The notes: generated by a model from the letters alone, not told the origin. A stretch of DNA of 64,000 bases from Phytomonospora endophytica (GCF_014202425.1 NZ_JACHGT010000014.1:62001-126000); one strand, 5' to 3'. Counted from the stretch's first letter, positions 1 through 8,935 are shown. Made by a program: numbers and translations.

Positions 1-106
1 GGTTGGCGCCCGCCTGGAGGCCGCCGCCGAGGGTGCGGGTGTCGCCGGCGCGGTGTCGCCGCTGTTCGCCGAGGGGCCGGACGGGCGGGTCGGTCAGGTC
101 GGTCAC
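1..106 (-). CDS. Partial gene start, next gene of the sugar-acid operon
   Basis: A GTG codon at 106 overlaps the TGA stop of the enolase-superfamily gene by 4 bp (GTGA), the same coupling seen between the other genes of this operon. The frame stays open to the window edge and gives about 35 residues (MTDLTDPPVRPLGEQ..., then an Arg-rich stretch). Too little is present to assign a family. By position it should be another catabolic enzyme or kinase of the same pathway. The call rests on the overlap and the open frame only. Confidence 0.5.
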   Translation of the reverse strand, partial: MTDLTDPPVRPLGEQRRHRAGDTRTLGGGLQAGAN

Positions 107-1359
107 GGGGCCTCCAGCGCGCCGTCGATACGGCGCACACCAGCGGCCCAGGCGTCGTGGCCGGACAGTTCGGCCGGGTAGCGGGCGGCGGCGGCCTCGT
201 CGATGTCGATGCCCCAGCCGGGGGCCTCGTTGGGGTGGAGCCAGCCGTTGGTGATGCGGAGGGTGCCGGGGAACACCTCGTGGGTGGCCTCGCTGTAGAC
301 GTGGCCTTCCTGGATGCCGAAGGCGGCGGAGGTGACGTCGAGGGCGACGTTGGCGGCCGCACCGATGGGTGAGGTGTCGCCGGGGCCGTGCCAGGCGGTC
401 TTGACGCCGCACAGGTCGGCGAGGTCGGCGATCTTGCGGGCGGGGGTGAGGCCGCCGATGTCGGAGACGTGGCTGCGGATGAAGTCGACGCCGTGGTCGC
501 GGACCAGCCGCACGGCGTCTTGGAGGGAGGTCGTCAGTTCACCGACGGCCAGGGGGACGGGGCTGGCGGCGCGGACTTCGGGGAGCCGGTCCCAGTGCTC
601 GGGTGCGAGGACGTCTTCGAGGAAGAACAGCCGGTAGGGTTCCAGCGCCCGTGCCAGCCACACCGCCTCCTTCGGGGACAGTCGCGAGTGGACGTCGTGG
701 AGGAGTTCGAGGTTGCCGGGGAGTTTGTCGCGGGCCGCTTCGAACAGGGCGGGTGTGCGGCGCAGGTAGTCGCGGGAGCTCCACCCGTCGCGGTAGGGCG
801 CGTCGGGGTATTCGGTGGGGACCTGTGGGGCGCCGTATCCGCCGCCGCCGGGGGTGGAGACCTGGAGCCGGATGTGGCGCAGGCCCGACTCGGCGAGTTC
901 TTGTGCCTGGTCGATGGTCTCTTCGATGGTGCGGCCGGAGGCGTGGAGGTAGGTGTCGGCGGCGGCGCGGACCTTGCCGCCGAGTAGTTCGTGGACGGGC
1001 ATGCCGGCGCGTTTGCCGGCGATGTCCCACAGGGCCTGGTCGATGCCGGAGATGGCGTTGTTGGTGACCGGGCCGCCTCGCCAGTAGCCGCTGTAGCCGG
1101 CGAGTCTGGTGAGGTCGCCGATGTCGCCGGGGTAGCGGCCGATGAGGAGCCTGGCGAGGTGGTCGTTGACGAAGGCGACGACGGCTTTCCAGCGTTGGGT
1201 GAAGGTGGCGCAGCCCAGGCCGTAGAGGCCGGGGACGTTGGTGTCGATGCGCACGACGACCAGTGCGATGCCTTCGGGCGCGGTGGTGATGGCGCGCACC
1301 GAGGTGATCGTGATGTCTTCGCGGGCGGGCCAGGGGTTGGCGAACGTTTCGATGGACAT
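103..1359 (-). CDS. Enolase-superfamily sugar-acid dehydratase (mannonate dehydratase-like)
   Basis: This 418-residue protein has the length and order of the ManD/RspA branch of the enolase superfamily, which dehydrates sugar acids such as D-mannonate or D-gluconate by Mg-assisted proton abstraction. The N-terminal capping domain contains the GIDQALWDIAGKRAG stretch typical of the family. In the barrel, HDVHSRLSP supplies the first metal-ligand Asp and nearby His, FLEDVL the second ligand Glu and AVGELTTS the third. HGPGDTSPIG near residue 325 fits the late active-site loop. It is the fifth gene of a minus-strand operon after an NAD-dependent epimerase-type enzyme, separated from it by 44 bp. 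The substrate cannot be read from sequence: many ManD homologues are poor mannonate dehydratases. Confidence 0.85.
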   Translation of the reverse strand: MSIETFANPWPAREDITITSVRAITTAPEGIALVVVRIDTNVPGLYGLGCATFTQRWKAVVAFVNDHLARLLIGRYPGDIGDLTRLAGYSGYWRGGPVTNNAISGIDQALWDIAGKRAGMPVHELLGGKVRAAADTYLHASGRTIEETIDQAQELAESGLRHIRLQVSTPGGGGYGAPQVPTEYPDAPYRDGWSSRDYLRRTPALFEAARDKLPGNLELLHDVHSRLSPKEAVWLARALEPYRLFFLEDVLAPEHWDRLPEVRAASPVPLAVGELTTSLQDAVRLVRDHGVDFIRSHVSDIGGLTPARKIADLADLCGVKTAWHGPGDTSPIGAAANVALDVTSAAFGIQEGHVYSEATHEVFPGTLRITNGWLHPNEAPGWGIDIDEAAAARYPAELSGHDAWAAGVRRIDGALEAP

Positions 1360-1403
1360 GGCGTGTCAGTGTTCCTCGTGGTGGTCGGTGGTGACGTTTG
1401 CGG

Positions 1404-2282
1404 TCAGGCCGGTAGGTCGAGGGTGGGCAGGTCGATGAGGTGGTGTGCCTCGAAGCCGATGAGGCTGCGCGCGGGGGTGAGGTCGATGGGCACCTCGCGG
1501 TCGATGAAGCGGCGCAGTCGGGGCACATCGGGTGCGTGGGCGGTGAGGAGGTCTTCGGTCCGGTAGGGGGCGAGGGTGTCGCCGGCGGCGAGGAAGAACG
1601 CGTGGGCGCCGGTGGTGGTGGCCGTCAGGGACAGGGCGATGGCGCGTGCGGCGTCGGTGGTGGTGAGGTAGGACCAGGCCTCGGTGACACCGGCGTGCGG
1701 GTGGTCGTGGTGGAAGCGGGCGTGTTCGCGGAGCGCGGCTTCGTCGTGGACGTGGGGGAAGCGGAGGGTGATGATGTCGATTCCCCATTGCCGCCAGGCC
1801 ATCCGGGCGGTGTTCTCGTCGTTGCGTTTCGACAGTGAGTACCAGTCGGAGATGTCGACGGGGATGTCGGTGTCGAGGGGGAAGTAGGCCGGGTGCACGG
1901 GGTGGCGGTTCATGGGCAGCCCGTAGGAGTTGATGCTGCCGGCCACGACGGCGCGGCCGATCCCGGCGGCGCCGGCCTGGGCGAGCACGTTGAAGGTGGA
2001 TACGACGTTGGTGCTGTAGACGTCGTAGGGCGGGGCGATGTCGCGGTGGGCGAGCGCGGCGAGGTGCACGACGAGGTCGATGCCGTCGAGGGCGTCGGCG
2101 ACGTCGTCTTGGGAGCGGGTGTCACCGACCAGGACGCGGTCGGCTTCCAGGCCCGGATTGCCGGCTATGGACAGGGTGGTGACGTGGGCGCCGAGTTCGC
2201 GCAGGTGTGGGACGGTGACCGTCCCGATCCGGCCGGAGGCGCCGGTGACCAGGACGTGGGCGCCGTTGAGGTCGGTTGTCAT
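1404..2282 (-). CDS. NAD-dependent epimerase/dehydrogenase (extended SDR)
   Basis: 292 residues. The N-terminus LVTGASGRIG is the Rossmann GxxGxxG motif of extended short-chain dehydrogenases and YSLSK (near residue 148) is the catalytic YxxxK pair. The size and compact C-terminal domain resemble uronate dehydrogenases and small sugar epimerases. I chose the ATG at 2282 because it overlaps the stop of the upstream permease by 4 bp (ATGA); a longer open frame continues upstream but lies antisense to the permease reading and is not coding. Sitting between sugar-permease genes and a sugar-acid dehydratase, it may oxidise a uronic acid or sugar to the lactone that feeds the dehydratase. That role is inference. 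Confidence 0.82.
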   Translation of the reverse strand: MTTDLNGAHVLVTGASGRIGTVTVPHLRELGAHVTTLSIAGNPGLEADRVLVGDTRSQDDVADALDGIDLVVHLAALAHRDIAPPYDVYSTNVVSTFNVLAQAGAAGIGRAVVAGSINSYGLPMNRHPVHPAYFPLDTDIPVDISDWYSLSKRNDENTARMAWRQWGIDIITLRFPHVHDEAALREHARFHHDHPHAGVTEAWSYLTTTDAARAIALSLTATTTGAHAFFLAAGDTLAPYRTEDLLTAHAPDVPRLRRFIDREVPIDLTPARSLIGFEAHHLIDLPTLDLPA

Positions 2283-3208
2283 CCTTTGATTCCTCCGGCC
2301 GAGCCGACGCCGCGCAGGAACTGTTTCTGGAAGATCGCGAAGATGACCACGGGAACGAGTATGGACAAGAACACCGCGGCCATCTGGACCGAGAGCGGCG
2401 AGTTGCCGGCGGCGAGTTTGGGGAGCATGACCGAGACGGGCTGGAGCTCGGGGTTGGACAAGACGAGCATGGGCCAGAGGAATTCCTTCCAGGATCCGAC
2501 GACCGACAGCAGCACGATGACGCCGAGGATCGGCCGGGACAGGGGCAGTACGACCATGGTGAGGATCCGGATCGGCCCGGCGCCGTCGATTTTGGCGGCT
2601 TCCATGTACTCGCGTGGGATGGAGTCGAAGAAGCGTTTGAGGACGACGACGTTGAAGGCGCTGGCCCCGGCGGGCAGCCACACCGCCCAGAAGGTGTCCT
2701 GGAGTCCGATGTGGAGCAGTGGCATGTCGAGGATGGTCAGGTACAGCGGTACGAAGGAGATCACGCCGGGCAGGAACAGGGTGGCCAGGATCGCGCCGGA
2801 CAGGATCGGTCCCCACTTGGGACGCAGGACGCTGAGCAGGTAGGCGGCGGCGACGCTGACGATGAGTGTCGAGGCCGTCGAGCCGACGGCGAGGATGACG
2901 GTGTTGATCAGGGAGCGGCCGATCTGGGCGCCGTTCCAGGCGAGCAGCAGGTTGCCCCATTCGGCGGGGGTGAACCAGATGCCCATCGGTTCGGTGACGA
3001 TGGCGTTGGAGGAGGAGATCGAGGCCTTCGCCGACCACAGCAGCGGTCCGAGGCCGGTGATGATGAGGACGATGAGCAGGATCGTCTGGACGATGGTGAA
3101 CCAGGTCCGCACGATGGGGCGTTTGCGGTCGGTGGTGGAGATGACCCCGCGTTCTTTCGCCTCGCCGGCCTTGCGGCGGGCTCTGGAGGGCTTGCCGGTA
3201 AGGGTCAT
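2279..3208 (-). CDS. Carbohydrate ABC transporter permease, MalG type
   Basis: 309 residues with a charged cytoplasmic N-terminus and about six hydrophobic segments. The EAA loop (EYMEAAKIDGAGPIRI..., about residues 200-220) that contacts the ATPase is clear. It forms the inner-membrane channel with the preceding MalF-type permease. The ATG at 3208 overlaps the stop of that gene by 4 bp, and its own stop overlaps the start of the epimerase gene by 4 bp. No ATPase gene is present nearby, which is usual in actinobacteria, where one shared MsiK-type ATPase serves many sugar importers. Confidence 0.92.
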   Translation of the reverse strand: MTLTGKPSRARRKAGEAKERGVISTTDRKRPIVRTWFTIVQTILLIVLIITGLGPLLWSAKASISSSNAIVTEPMGIWFTPAEWGNLLLAWNGAQIGRSLINTVILAVGSTASTLIVSVAAAYLLSVLRPKWGPILSGAILATLFLPGVISFVPLYLTILDMPLLHIGLQDTFWAVWLPAGASAFNVVVLKRFFDSIPREYMEAAKIDGAGPIRILTMVVLPLSRPILGVIVLLSVVGSWKEFLWPMLVLSNPELQPVSVMLPKLAAGNSPLSVQMAAVFLSILVPVVIFAIFQKQFLRGVGSAGGIKG

Positions 3209-4149
3209 GCCGCGCTCCACTTCCGTGTCACGAAGTAGTAGACGGCCGACAGCAGGCCGAGGGCCAGCGCCAGCAGGACGCTCAAGGCGGTCGCGGCCCC
3301 GAAGTCGCCGTTGACGAAGGCGTAGTTGTAGATCTTGAGCAGGATCGTCTGGGTGGCGTTGTTGGGTCCGCCGCCGGTGAACAGGAAGGGTTCGGAGAAG
3401 ATCTGGAAGGTCCCGATGAGCTGGAGGAGCATCATCACGAAGATGACGCCGCGCAGCTGGGGGAGCGTGATGTGCCAGATGCGGCGCCAGATCCCGGCGC
3501 CGTCGATCTCGGCGGCCTCGTAGAGCTCGGTGCGGACCGTGGCCAGTGCGGCGATGTAGATGATGGCGGTCGAGCCCGCGCCCGCCCAGGTGGCGTAGAG
3601 GACGATGGAGGGCATGGCGCTGGAGGAGTCGTTGAGCCAGGGGTAGGGGCCGAGGCCGAACCAGCCGAGGACGCTGTTGAACAGGCCGGTGCTGTCGGGG
3701 TCGTAGAAGAACTTCCACAGCAGGATCGCCGCCACCGGCGGGATGACGGCCGGCAGGTAGGCCAGCGCGTTGTAGAGCGTGTCGTACTTGCGCAGTTCGG
3801 TGACCAGGACGGCGAGGATGATCGGGATCGGGAAGCCGAAGACCAGCGCGAGGAGCGCGAAGTAGGCGGTGTTGAGGGAGGCCTGGACCAGGCCCGGATC
3901 GCCGAGGACGTACTCGAAGTTGCTCCAGCCGACCCATTCGGCGGGGCGGATGAGGTTGGTCTTCTGGAAGCTGAAGACGAGGCCCTGGACGACCGGGCCC
4001 CAGCTGAAGTAGAGGTAGACCACGACGACCGGGACGGCGAACAGTACGGCGTGCAGACCGCCGCCTTTCGCCCATCGGGTGAGGTTGACACGCGGGCGTG
4101 CGCGCCGCCGGGCGCGGGCGGCGGGGGCCGCCTCGGGGGTTGCTGACAT
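3205..4149 (-). CDS. Carbohydrate ABC transporter permease, MalF type
   Basis: 314 residues. After an Arg-rich N-terminus there are six predicted membrane spans, with the EAA loop ELYEAAEIDGAGIWRRI at about residues 213-229. This is the MalF-class partner of the MalG-type permease that follows with a 4-bp overlap. The 54 bp between this gene and the upstream binding protein contain no hairpin that I could identify, so the genes are probably cotranscribed. Confidence 0.92.
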   Translation of the reverse strand: MSATPEAAPAARARRRARPRVNLTRWAKGGGLHAVLFAVPVVVVYLYFSWGPVVQGLVFSFQKTNLIRPAEWVGWSNFEYVLGDPGLVQASLNTAYFALLALVFGFPIPIILAVLVTELRKYDTLYNALAYLPAVIPPVAAILLWKFFYDPDSTGLFNSVLGWFGLGPYPWLNDSSSAMPSIVLYATWAGAGSTAIIYIAALATVRTELYEAAEIDGAGIWRRIWHITLPQLRGVIFVMMLLQLIGTFQIFSEPFLFTGGGPNNATQTILLKIYNYAFVNGDFGAATALSVLLALALGLLSAVYYFVTRKWSAA

Positions 4150-4203
4150 GGCGTCTCCATTCGGCGGACCGGCCGGGTGTGGGCCCGGCCGGTCCGCGTG
4201 GCG

Positions 4204-5589
4204 CTAGCGCGCGGCCTGGTCGATGATGCCTTTGACGGTGGCGTTGGCGTCGGCGACGGCCCGCACGATGTCGGCGCCCTCATCGGTCAGGATCTGCTGC
4301 ACCACCGGGTCGAGGGCGGCGTAGGTCTGCTGCGTCCCGGCGGGTGGTTCGGCGATGAGCGGGAGGGTGGCCGCGGTGTAGCCGGTGAACTGCTCCAGCG
4401 GAACGTTGATGTGCGGCTTGATCCACCCGAGGTAGCGGTCGTAGACGGCCTGGGAGACCGGCGGGAGGCCGGGCAGTCCGACGGGACTGTTGTTCGCGGC
4501 GTTCGACTCGGCGTCGGCGAGGGCGGCGGCCTGGTCGTAGTACTTGTCGAAGTCGTAGAACTTGATCCACTTGGCGGCGGCCAGCAGCTGGTTCGGGGTC
4601 GCCTTGGCGTCGAAGAGTTTCAGGGTCCCGCCGGTGAGGGTGCCGTTGCCGCCGGCGCCACCCTGCGGGAGCGCGCCCTGGCCGTAGTCGGCCGGGTCGA
4701 AGCCGTAGTCCTTCACGACGGTGAAGTAGCAGTCGGGTGCCTGCAGGACCATGCCGATGGTGCCACCGGCGAAGGCCTGCCGCACGGCCTCCTGGTCGTA
4801 GAGGAACTCCCGGCCCATCGTGTCGTCACCCCAGCGCATGTCGTGCAGGAGCTGGAGGGCGTCGATGGTCTGCTGGCCCATGACGGCCTCGGTGCCGGCG
4901 TCGTTCTGGACGCGGCCGCCGAGGGAGTAGGTCATGGTGGTCAGCATCCAGCCACCGGTGTTGTTGGTGGTCATCTGCGCGTACGGGGTCACACCGCCGA
5001 CCTTGGCCTTGATCTGCCGCGCGAAGGCGCGCACGTCCTCCCAGGTGGCCGGCGGCGTGTCGGGGTCGAGACCGGCCTTGGCGAAGATCGCGCGGTTGTA
5101 GGCGATGCCGACCGAGAACAGGCCGGTCGGGATCGTGTAGATCTTCCCGCCGTCGTCTTTGGCGTTGTCGAGGGCGAGCGGGTTGAGATCGGCGACGAGG
5201 CCGAGCTCGTCGAGGTAGGGCGTCATGTCGGGCAGCTGGCCGTTCTCGATCAGCTCGTGGCTGTAGGTCAGCGAGACGCCCATGACGGTGGGGAGGGTGC
5301 CGCCGGCGAGTTTGGCCTGGAAGGTCTGGGCCTCCCACTTCTCCGGCGAAGCCTCCACGGCGATGTTCTGGTTGGCGGCCTTGAACTCTTCGATGCGCTT
5401 GTTGAAGGCGGCGAGCTGGTCGGGCTTGTCCTCGGTGGGCTGATCGCCGACCGATATCGAGACCTTCGCCGAGGGGTCGAGGGCCTCGGTGGCGGCGTCG
5501 CCGCCGGGGTCGCTGCACCCGGCGGTGGCCATGGCGGCCGCGCCGACGGATCCGGCCACGAGCACCTGCCGTCGTGACAGTTTCGGCAT
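4204..5589 (-). CDS. Extracellular sugar-binding lipoprotein of ABC transporter
   Basis: 461 residues. The N-terminus (MPKLSRRQVLVAGSVGAAAM then ATAGC) combines a twin-arginine-like SRRQVL with a lipobox whose Cys is the mature N-terminus, so the protein is probably exported and lipid-anchored. The body matches family 1 solute-binding proteins, including a periplasmic-binding core with repeated NNTGGW and GGTIGMVLQAPDCYF stretches. It is first in the minus-strand operon and should capture the substrate for the two permeases. The RBS upstream (CAGGAG) supports the ATG at 5589. Substrate unknown; the downstream dehydratase suggests a sugar acid or its glycoside. Confidence 0.9.
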   Translation of the reverse strand: MPKLSRRQVLVAGSVGAAAMATAGCSDPGGDAATEALDPSAKVSISVGDQPTEDKPDQLAAFNKRIEEFKAANQNIAVEASPEKWEAQTFQAKLAGGTLPTVMGVSLTYSHELIENGQLPDMTPYLDELGLVADLNPLALDNAKDDGGKIYTIPTGLFSVGIAYNRAIFAKAGLDPDTPPATWEDVRAFARQIKAKVGGVTPYAQMTTNNTGGWMLTTMTYSLGGRVQNDAGTEAVMGQQTIDALQLLHDMRWGDDTMGREFLYDQEAVRQAFAGGTIGMVLQAPDCYFTVVKDYGFDPADYGQGALPQGGAGGNGTLTGGTLKLFDAKATPNQLLAAAKWIKFYDFDKYYDQAAALADAESNAANNSPVGLPGLPPVSQAVYDRYLGWIKPHINVPLEQFTGYTAATLPLIAEPPAGTQQTYAALDPVVQQILTDEGADIVRAVADANATVKGIIDQAAR

Positions 5590-5668
5590 TGAAACTCCTG
5601 GGGTGGTGAGGAGCGAAACAGGGGGTGGTGGGTGGGGGAGTCCCGTGGGGGCGGGACGTGAAGACGTG

Positions 5669-5703
5669 TAGACAAAATAAAACCATGAGTGTTACTAAAT
5701 CAA
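5669..5703. promoter_or_regulatory. AT-rich divergent promoter core between the ABC operon and Gfo/Idh gene
   Basis: A short AT-rich island in an otherwise GC-rich sequence. On the minus strand TTGATT (5703-5698) and TATTTT (5679-5674) are separated by 18 bp and point at the binding-protein operon. On the plus strand TAGACA (5669-5674) and TTACTA (5692-5697) are 17 bp apart and point at the Gfo/Idh gene. The two candidate promoters overlap, so one bound regulator could control both directions. Visual match only. Confidence 0.4.
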
Positions 5704-5760
5704 TGGCACAGCAACCTAAAGTTCAAAAACGCCCCACCCCCGACGAGGAGCCCACCCCAC

Positions 5761-6861
5761 ATGAACCCCCACCCACCACTGCGCCTGGCCGTCGTCGGCT
5801 GCGGCGTCATCGGACGCCTCCACGCCGAACTCGCCGCCCACAGCCCAGACCTCCACGTCGCCGCCCTCATCGACCCCTCGTCCGCCGCCACCACCGCCGT
5901 CGCCGAACACCTCCACCGACTCGGAGCCCCACCACCCCGCGTCCACACCGACCTGACGACCGCCCTCGCCGACGGCGGCATCGACATCGTCGTGATCTGC
6001 ACCCTCAGCGGCACACACGCCCAACTCGGACTCGAAGCGCTCGAAGCGGGCCTCCACGTCGTCATCGAAAAACCCCTCGACGTCGACGTCGCCGCCGCAC
6101 GGCACCTGCGCGATGCCGCCGCTCAACGCCCCGGCCAAGTCATCGCCGTCATTTCCCAGCACCGCCACGACCCCTCCGCCCGGGCCGTCCGCCGCGCCCT
6201 CGACGCACGACGCTTCGGCCGGATCACCTCGGCGGTGGCCAACACCGACTGGTTCCGCAGCCAGGAGTACTACGACTCCGCCGCCTGGCGCGGCACCTGG
6301 GCCCTCGACGGCGGCGCCCTCATGAACCAGGGCGTGCACACCCTCGACCTGCTCCTGTGGTTCCTCGGCGAACCCGTCGACGTCACCGCCCACACCGCCC
6401 GCCTCGCCCACGAACGCATCGAGGTCGAAGACGTCGCCGTGGCGATCCTGCGCTTCGAAGACGGCGCCCTGGCCACCCTCCACGCCACCACCGCCGCCTA
6501 CCCCGACCTCGGCGTCCGCCTGCAGATCCACGGGACCGACGGCTCGGCGGTCATCGCCAGAGACGAACTGACCTTCTTCCACACACGCGACGCCGAAGAC
6601 ATCGACGGCGACCAGGTCACCCGCGAACTCGCCGAACTCAACGGCGGTCCCGGCAACTCCCACCAGGCACAGTGGACCGACATCGTCACGGCGATCCGCG
6701 AAGGCCGCACACCCCTGGTCGACGTGGACGCCGGATTCCTCGCGCTGACCACGGTTCGCGCCGTCTACCTGTCGGCGACGCTCGGGCGCACGATCCGGGT
6801 CGCCGACGTGGCCGACGGCAAATACGACGGACAGGCCACGCGGACCGGATCCCAGACCTGA
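5761..6861 (+). CDS. Gfo/Idh/MocA-family NAD(P)-dependent sugar oxidoreductase
   Basis: 366 residues. RLAVVGCGVIGRLHAEL is the N-terminal dinucleotide-binding motif and VIEKPLDVD carries the EKP motif of the family; the C-terminal half is the alpha/beta substrate domain, with MNQGVHTLDLLLWFLG containing the typical catalytic-region His. Members oxidise or isomerise sugars, inositols and their derivatives. The start at 5761 is preceded by GAGGAG 10 bp upstream. It is divergent from the sugar ABC operon and shares the same intergenic region, so it probably acts on the same substrate. Confidence 0.88.
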   Translation: MNPHPPLRLAVVGCGVIGRLHAELAAHSPDLHVAALIDPSSAATTAVAEHLHRLGAPPPRVHTDLTTALADGGIDIVVICTLSGTHAQLGLEALEAGLHVVIEKPLDVDVAAARHLRDAAAQRPGQVIAVISQHRHDPSARAVRRALDARRFGRITSAVANTDWFRSQEYYDSAAWRGTWALDGGALMNQGVHTLDLLLWFLGEPVDVTAHTARLAHERIEVEDVAVAILRFEDGALATLHATTAAYPDLGVRLQIHGTDGSAVIARDELTFFHTRDAEDIDGDQVTRELAELNGGPGNSHQAQWTDIVTAIREGRTPLVDVDAGFLALTTVRAVYLSATLGRTIRVADVADGKYDGQATRTGSQT

Positions 6862-6931
6862 GTTCCACCGCGACGCCGAGAACCCCGTGGCGGCAGCCGA
6901 ACCGGCTCGCCCCAGCCGACAGCGGTCGGAA

Positions 6932-6960
6932 TGTGGCGCGGCTGTGGCCGTTGTGTGGCG
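6932..6960 (+). promoter_or_regulatory. Triple heptamer array, 11-bp spacing (candidate SARP site)
   Basis: TGTGGCG (6932-6938), TGTGGCC (6943-6949) and TGTGGCG (6954-6960) start exactly 11 bp apart. Direct heptamers at 11-bp spacing are the known operator layout of SARP-family activators, with the -10 element about 8 bp after the last repeat; here that position (6969-6974) reads AACCAT, a weak match. The array lies 102 bp before the start of the secreted protein at 7062. Neither the responsible regulator nor binding is shown. Confidence 0.5.
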
Positions 6961-7061
6961 CACCGTTGAACCATGGCGATGCGGCAGGGGAGAACCGCCG
7001 CAGGCGGGGGACAGGGGGTTAGACGTCCCCCGCGCCACGCACACGCATGGGGAGAATCACA

Positions 7062-7547
7062 GTGCGCAAACGGATCATCACGTTCATCGCCCTCGCCTTC
7101 GCGGTCTTCGGGCTGCTGGGCTCGACGGCGGCGTCGGCGAGCGAGACCGGATCGGAGCCCGCGGGGGTTTCGAGCCTGACCGAGCTGAAGTCCGGCCAGG
7201 TCGGGACGCTGGCCAGCGAGGAGATCGACTACGCGGTCGAGCACGCCCTCACCGATCCCACGAAGTACTGCGCGGGCAACGGTTACGTCTCGGGCTGCGT
7301 CCAGCCTTACGGCGACGTCCTGTGGATCAAGGACAACGCGTCGAACGGGGCCCACGTGACGCTGAAGTGGGAGGACCTGGACGGCGACCGCTACGGCAAG
7401 TGCCGCAACACGCTCGGCGCGGACGCCGGATGGGCACGCTGCAACAAGGATCTGCCGGAGAACCACCGGATCGCCTGGCAGCTGGCGTACAAGGTGAGCA
7501 GCGGCAGCGACTGGTCGTACAGCCCGGTCTACGAGACCAGGGTCTAG
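7062..7547 (+). CDS. Small secreted cysteine-containing protein, paralogue A
   Basis: 161 residues from GTG at 7062. I prefer this start to the in-frame ATG at 7047 because that ATG lies inside the Shine-Dalgarno-like GGGGAG that precedes the GTG at normal distance. A Sec signal peptide (VRKRIITFIALAFAVFGLL...) ends near ASA. The mature part has four Cys and the stretch YVSGCVQPYGDVLWIKDN, which is closely matched by the protein at 9797-10276 (YVKGCVQPYGDMLWLRDD); the spacing of the following Cys and the D/E-rich loop is also conserved. I do not recognise the family. A hairpin terminator follows, and a triple heptamer array precedes it. Confidence 0.8.
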   Translation: MRKRIITFIALAFAVFGLLGSTAASASETGSEPAGVSSLTELKSGQVGTLASEEIDYAVEHALTDPTKYCAGNGYVSGCVQPYGDVLWIKDNASNGAHVTLKWEDLDGDRYGKCRNTLGADAGWARCNKDLPENHRIAWQLAYKVSSGSDWSYSPVYETRV

Positions 7548-7570
7548 GCGTCGCGACCGTCTGAACCACC

Positions 7571-7614
7571 GCGCCGACGGCCCGCCGGGTACCCGCCCGG
7601 CGGGCCGTCGGCGC
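7571..7614. terminator. Bidirectional hairpin terminator
   Basis: A perfect 19-bp stem (7571-7589 with 7596-7614) around a 6-nt loop sits between two convergent genes. There is no T-run, as is common in high-GC actinobacteria. Confidence 0.8.
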
Positions 7615-7672
7615 GGGCTTTGGTGCTGGCGTCGAGGATCGCGCGGGCCTGTGCCGGCGAGGGCGCCGGACA

Positions 7673-8935
7673 CTAGCGCACGTTGCTCCCCGCCGACCCG
7701 GCCGCGGGCGGCACCACCACGACCGTTCCCGACGAGACCGCCACCGACGCCGCGGTGTACCCCACGAGCTGGTTGTGGATGGCCGTGTTGACCGTCCCCG
7801 CGCCCGCCCCCGCCGAGATCGCCACGACTCCTGCTGACACGCCCCGCACAATCGTGTTCCCCGAGGCCATGCAGAAGGTCGCGCCGGTGCCGAAACGGAG
7901 CCCGGCGGTAGCGGCGGCCTCGACGCGGTTGCCGGTCACGGCCGTGGCGTTGGTCGCCGACAGGTAGATCCCGTAGTTCGTCGCGGTGTCGCGGATGGTG
8001 TTGTCGGCGACGATGACGCCGTCGGTGTCGGTGACGTTCACGGCGTTCGACGCCGTCGAGGCGATGACGTTGCCCGACACGATGCCGCCCGCGCCCAGTT
8101 CGACGAGGACCCCGTTGGTGCCCGCGCCGGTGATGGTGTTCCCGCGAATGACCGGATCACGCCAGGCATGCGCCCGCACCCCGTACTTCAGGGCGCCCTC
8201 GCAGACGTTGTCGAGGATCCGGATCCCGTCGTACACGCGGTCGTCGACGTGGGTGTGCGATCCGGCGAGCGCCCCGAAAGGCCCGAGACCGGTTCCGGCG
8301 CTCGGGTCGTAGTCGAGGGAGGGGCCGGCGTAGCAGGCGCGGACGGTGACGTCGCGCGAATGCGTCCCGTCCCACTCTCCGAGGTCGCTGCTGGCGGGGC
8401 TCGCGGCGACGTCGATCTGGAAGGCCTCGGAGAAGACCCGGTGGGCCAGGCTGAGCAGGAAGCCCCGCGCGGTCACGTTGTCGATCAGGGCGCCGTCGCA
8501 GGCGTTGACCTCGACCGCGTGATACGACGCGACATTGCGGATCTCCAGGTCGCGGACGACGATCCGCCGCCCTTTCGCGAAGGTCATGGCGTTCCACGCC
8601 GCACCGGCGTGCGGGCCCTCGGGCGCGGCGAGTTCCCCACGGGCGTCCCAGATCCCGCCTTCGAGGGTGATGTCGCCGTGCCCGTCGTGGCCGGTGAAGG
8701 AGTCCTCGGGGGCGAAGTTGCGGATGAGGCTGTGGCCGCCGGACCCGCCGACGCGGGCACCGTGCGCGTCGAGGCGGGTCCCGGTGCGTAAGACCAGCGG
8801 CGCCGAGATGCGGATCTTCGCCCCCGCGATCGAGCTGGAACCCGGTCCGGCGTCGAGCATCAGCTGGACGGCTGCGGTGTCGTCGGCGACGCCGTCGAGG
8901 ACGGCACCGTAGACGGGGTCGGAAATGTGGCGCAT
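7673..8935 (-). CDS. Right-handed parallel beta-helix protein (pectate-lyase-3-like)
   Basis: 420 residues from ATG at 8935. The N-terminus YGAVLDGVADDTAAVQLML is the standard opening of pectate-lyase-3/tailspike-type beta-helices (normally YGAxGDGxxDDTxAIQ). The middle and C-terminal parts are repeated turns rich in GN, DNT and VxVNxTD that fit parallel beta-helix rungs (for example VIADNTIRDTATNYGIY). No signal peptide is visible, so it may be cytoplasmic or exported by another route. Such folds degrade or bind polysaccharides. No phage structural genes surround it. An in-frame start 17 codons upstream exists but has a poor ribosome-binding site. Confidence 0.75.
   Translation of the reverse strand: MRHISDPVYGAVLDGVADDTAAVQLMLDAGPGSSSIAGAKIRISAPLVLRTGTRLDAHGARVGGSGGHSLIRNFAPEDSFTGHDGHGDITLEGGIWDARGELAAPEGPHAGAAWNAMTFAKGRRIVVRDLEIRNVASYHAVEVNACDGALIDNVTARGFLLSLAHRVFSEAFQIDVAASPASSDLGEWDGTHSRDVTVRACYAGPSLDYDPSAGTGLGPFGALAGSHTHVDDRVYDGIRILDNVCEGALKYGVRAHAWRDPVIRGNTITGAGTNGVLVELGAGGIVSGNVIASTASNAVNVTDTDGVIVADNTIRDTATNYGIYLSATNATAVTGNRVEAAATAGLRFGTGATFCMASGNTIVRGVSAGVVAISAGAGAGTVNTAIHNQLVGYTAASVAVSSGTVVVVPPAAGSAGSNVR

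Noticed and set aside
2279-4075. 598-codon minus-strand frame spanning both permeases
   Set aside because: Only the part from 3208 downstream has permease sequence; the first 290 codons are Arg-rich and lie in a shifted frame over the MalF-type gene.
7673-8935. Prophage tailspike
   Set aside because: The beta-helix opening is tailspike-like, but no phage structural, integrase or lysis genes are nearby.
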